A DNA stretch of 33,435 nucleotides from JAAKFL01 sp964629645 (lineage in GTDB: Bacteria > Chlamydiota > Chlamydiia > Chlamydiales > SLFE01). The stretch covers positions 1 to 33,435 of the forward strand of contig CAZVSU010000020.1 in the NCBI GenBank assembly GCA_964629645.1, written 5' to 3'. This document shows positions 33,096 to 33,435 of the stretch, one piece after another. Under the pieces are notes generated by a model. It had not been told where the DNA came from, made no database searches, and worked only from the letters and a program-made list of their open reading frames with translations. Position 1 is the first letter of the stretch. Each line of letters opens with the position of its first letter. The translations under genes were made by a program, and so were the position numbers.

Positions 33096-33383
33096 ATGAA
33101 ATGGCGATTATGTGCGTTTGGTCTTTTATTCTTTGTTGGGTGTTGCTTGGCAATGCCGGCTGAGGGGACTCACTCTCACACTCTCTGGAAGGCAGAGCGT
33201 GCCGAGCCGGGTAGAAGGGCGCATGCGTCTCAAAGAGAGGTGTTTCGGCCGAGGATCGTCTTTCAAGATCTGCTTCGTCACCTCCAATTTGGGACCGTCG
33301 GCTATCACAACGCCCTGATACGAGATGACGTTCCCGCTGAAAAAGAACTTGCACTTCACATCATGTTTTCTCGCAGCTTCTAG
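33096..33383 (+). CDS. Doubtful small exported protein
   Basis: A 95-codon frame starting MKWRLCAFGLLFFVGCCLAM, which resembles a signal or lipoprotein leader, followed by a basic low-homology sequence. The rest is not recognised and its composition is unlike the neighbours; an open frame also exists on the opposite strand (33126-33359). The stop codon lies inside repeat copy 2. Between the hydrolase stop (33007) and this frame I see nothing else. Could be non-coding. Confidence 0.22.
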   Translation: MKWRLCAFGLLFFVGCCLAMPAEGTHSHTLWKAERAEPGRRAHASQREVFRPRIVFQDLLRHLQFGTVGYHNALIRDDVPAEKELALHIMFSRSF

Positions 33384-33405
33384 GGGACGTCTTCAAATTT
33401 GGAAT
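33379..33405 (+). repeat. 27-bp direct repeat, copy 2
   Basis: Exact copy of 32065-32091, 1314 bp downstream. It also contains a TAG stop of the frame before it. After it the sequence diverges; the window ends 30 bases later at a TTAGGA that could be the ribosome site of a gene beyond the edge. Confidence 0.9.
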
Positions 33406-33435
33406 CAACTTAATTTGAGTTCTTTTCTCTTAGGA

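Noticed and set aside
1..33435. CRISPR array or insertion sequence
   Set aside because: No regularly spaced repeats, transposase motif or paired terminal inverted repeats around a gene were seen; the 27-bp repeats are only two and 1.3 kb apart.

Overview
The window comes from a member of the Chlamydiae, most likely an environmental (Parachlamydiales-type) lineage. The evidence is an ATP/ADP-type nucleotide transporter (NTT), a sigma-66-type RpoD, a eukaryote-like UDP-sugar pyrophosphorylase, and two small proteins with the bilobed hydrophobic segment typical of inclusion membrane (Inc) proteins. As I recall, several neighbourhoods are also chlamydial: parB near dppD/dppF, an MreC-like gene beside a tyrB-type aminotransferase, and ahpC beside a small conserved hypothetical. 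A multi-PAS sensor kinase and a copper ATPase point away from the reduced Chlamydia genus. I cannot name the genus.

Left part (1-8180), mostly minus strand. A perfect 46-bp palindrome and a GC-rich hairpin lie downstream of groEL, followed by the groEL terminator. groES-groEL is driven by a near-consensus promoter with a CIRCE operator just upstream of its -35. The tail of a decayed histidine kinase sits between that promoter and the NTT gene. A PAS/GAF sensor kinase, pgeF and NTT form an overlapping operon with its own extended -10 promoter, and an MscS-type channel gene lies upstream of it.

Middle (8250-18770). A peptide ABC transporter ATPase pair (oppD/oppF, or dppD/dppF) converges on a tightly coupled minus-strand operon: parB, copper P-type ATPase, two von Willebrand A proteins (BatA/BatB-like) and a TPR protein. 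Divergent from parB are a membrane-anchored helical-repeat protein and the biotin ligase gene. Two divergent Inc-like genes follow, the second closed by a clear terminator.

Right part (18800-33435). tRNA-Arg(ACG) is followed by a metallo-beta-lactamase-fold hydrolase, a peroxiredoxin, a conserved hypothetical, a NYN-domain nuclease, a small acidic ORF coupled to a UAP1-like pyrophosphorylase, mreC, an aromatic/aspartate aminotransferase, rpoD, a DinG-type Fe-S helicase and a SixA-like phosphatase. The last 3.7 kb look accessory: a tandem pair of paralogous secreted proteins of unrecognised family, a short-chain dehydrogenase, and an alpha/beta hydrolase lying between two exact 27-bp direct repeats.

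The most novel-looking items are the secreted paralog pair, the palindrome and its partial copy at 20179-20197, the 27-bp repeats, and the parB-copA-VWA-VWA-TPR operon. I saw no CRISPR array, insertion sequence, rRNA or phage module.
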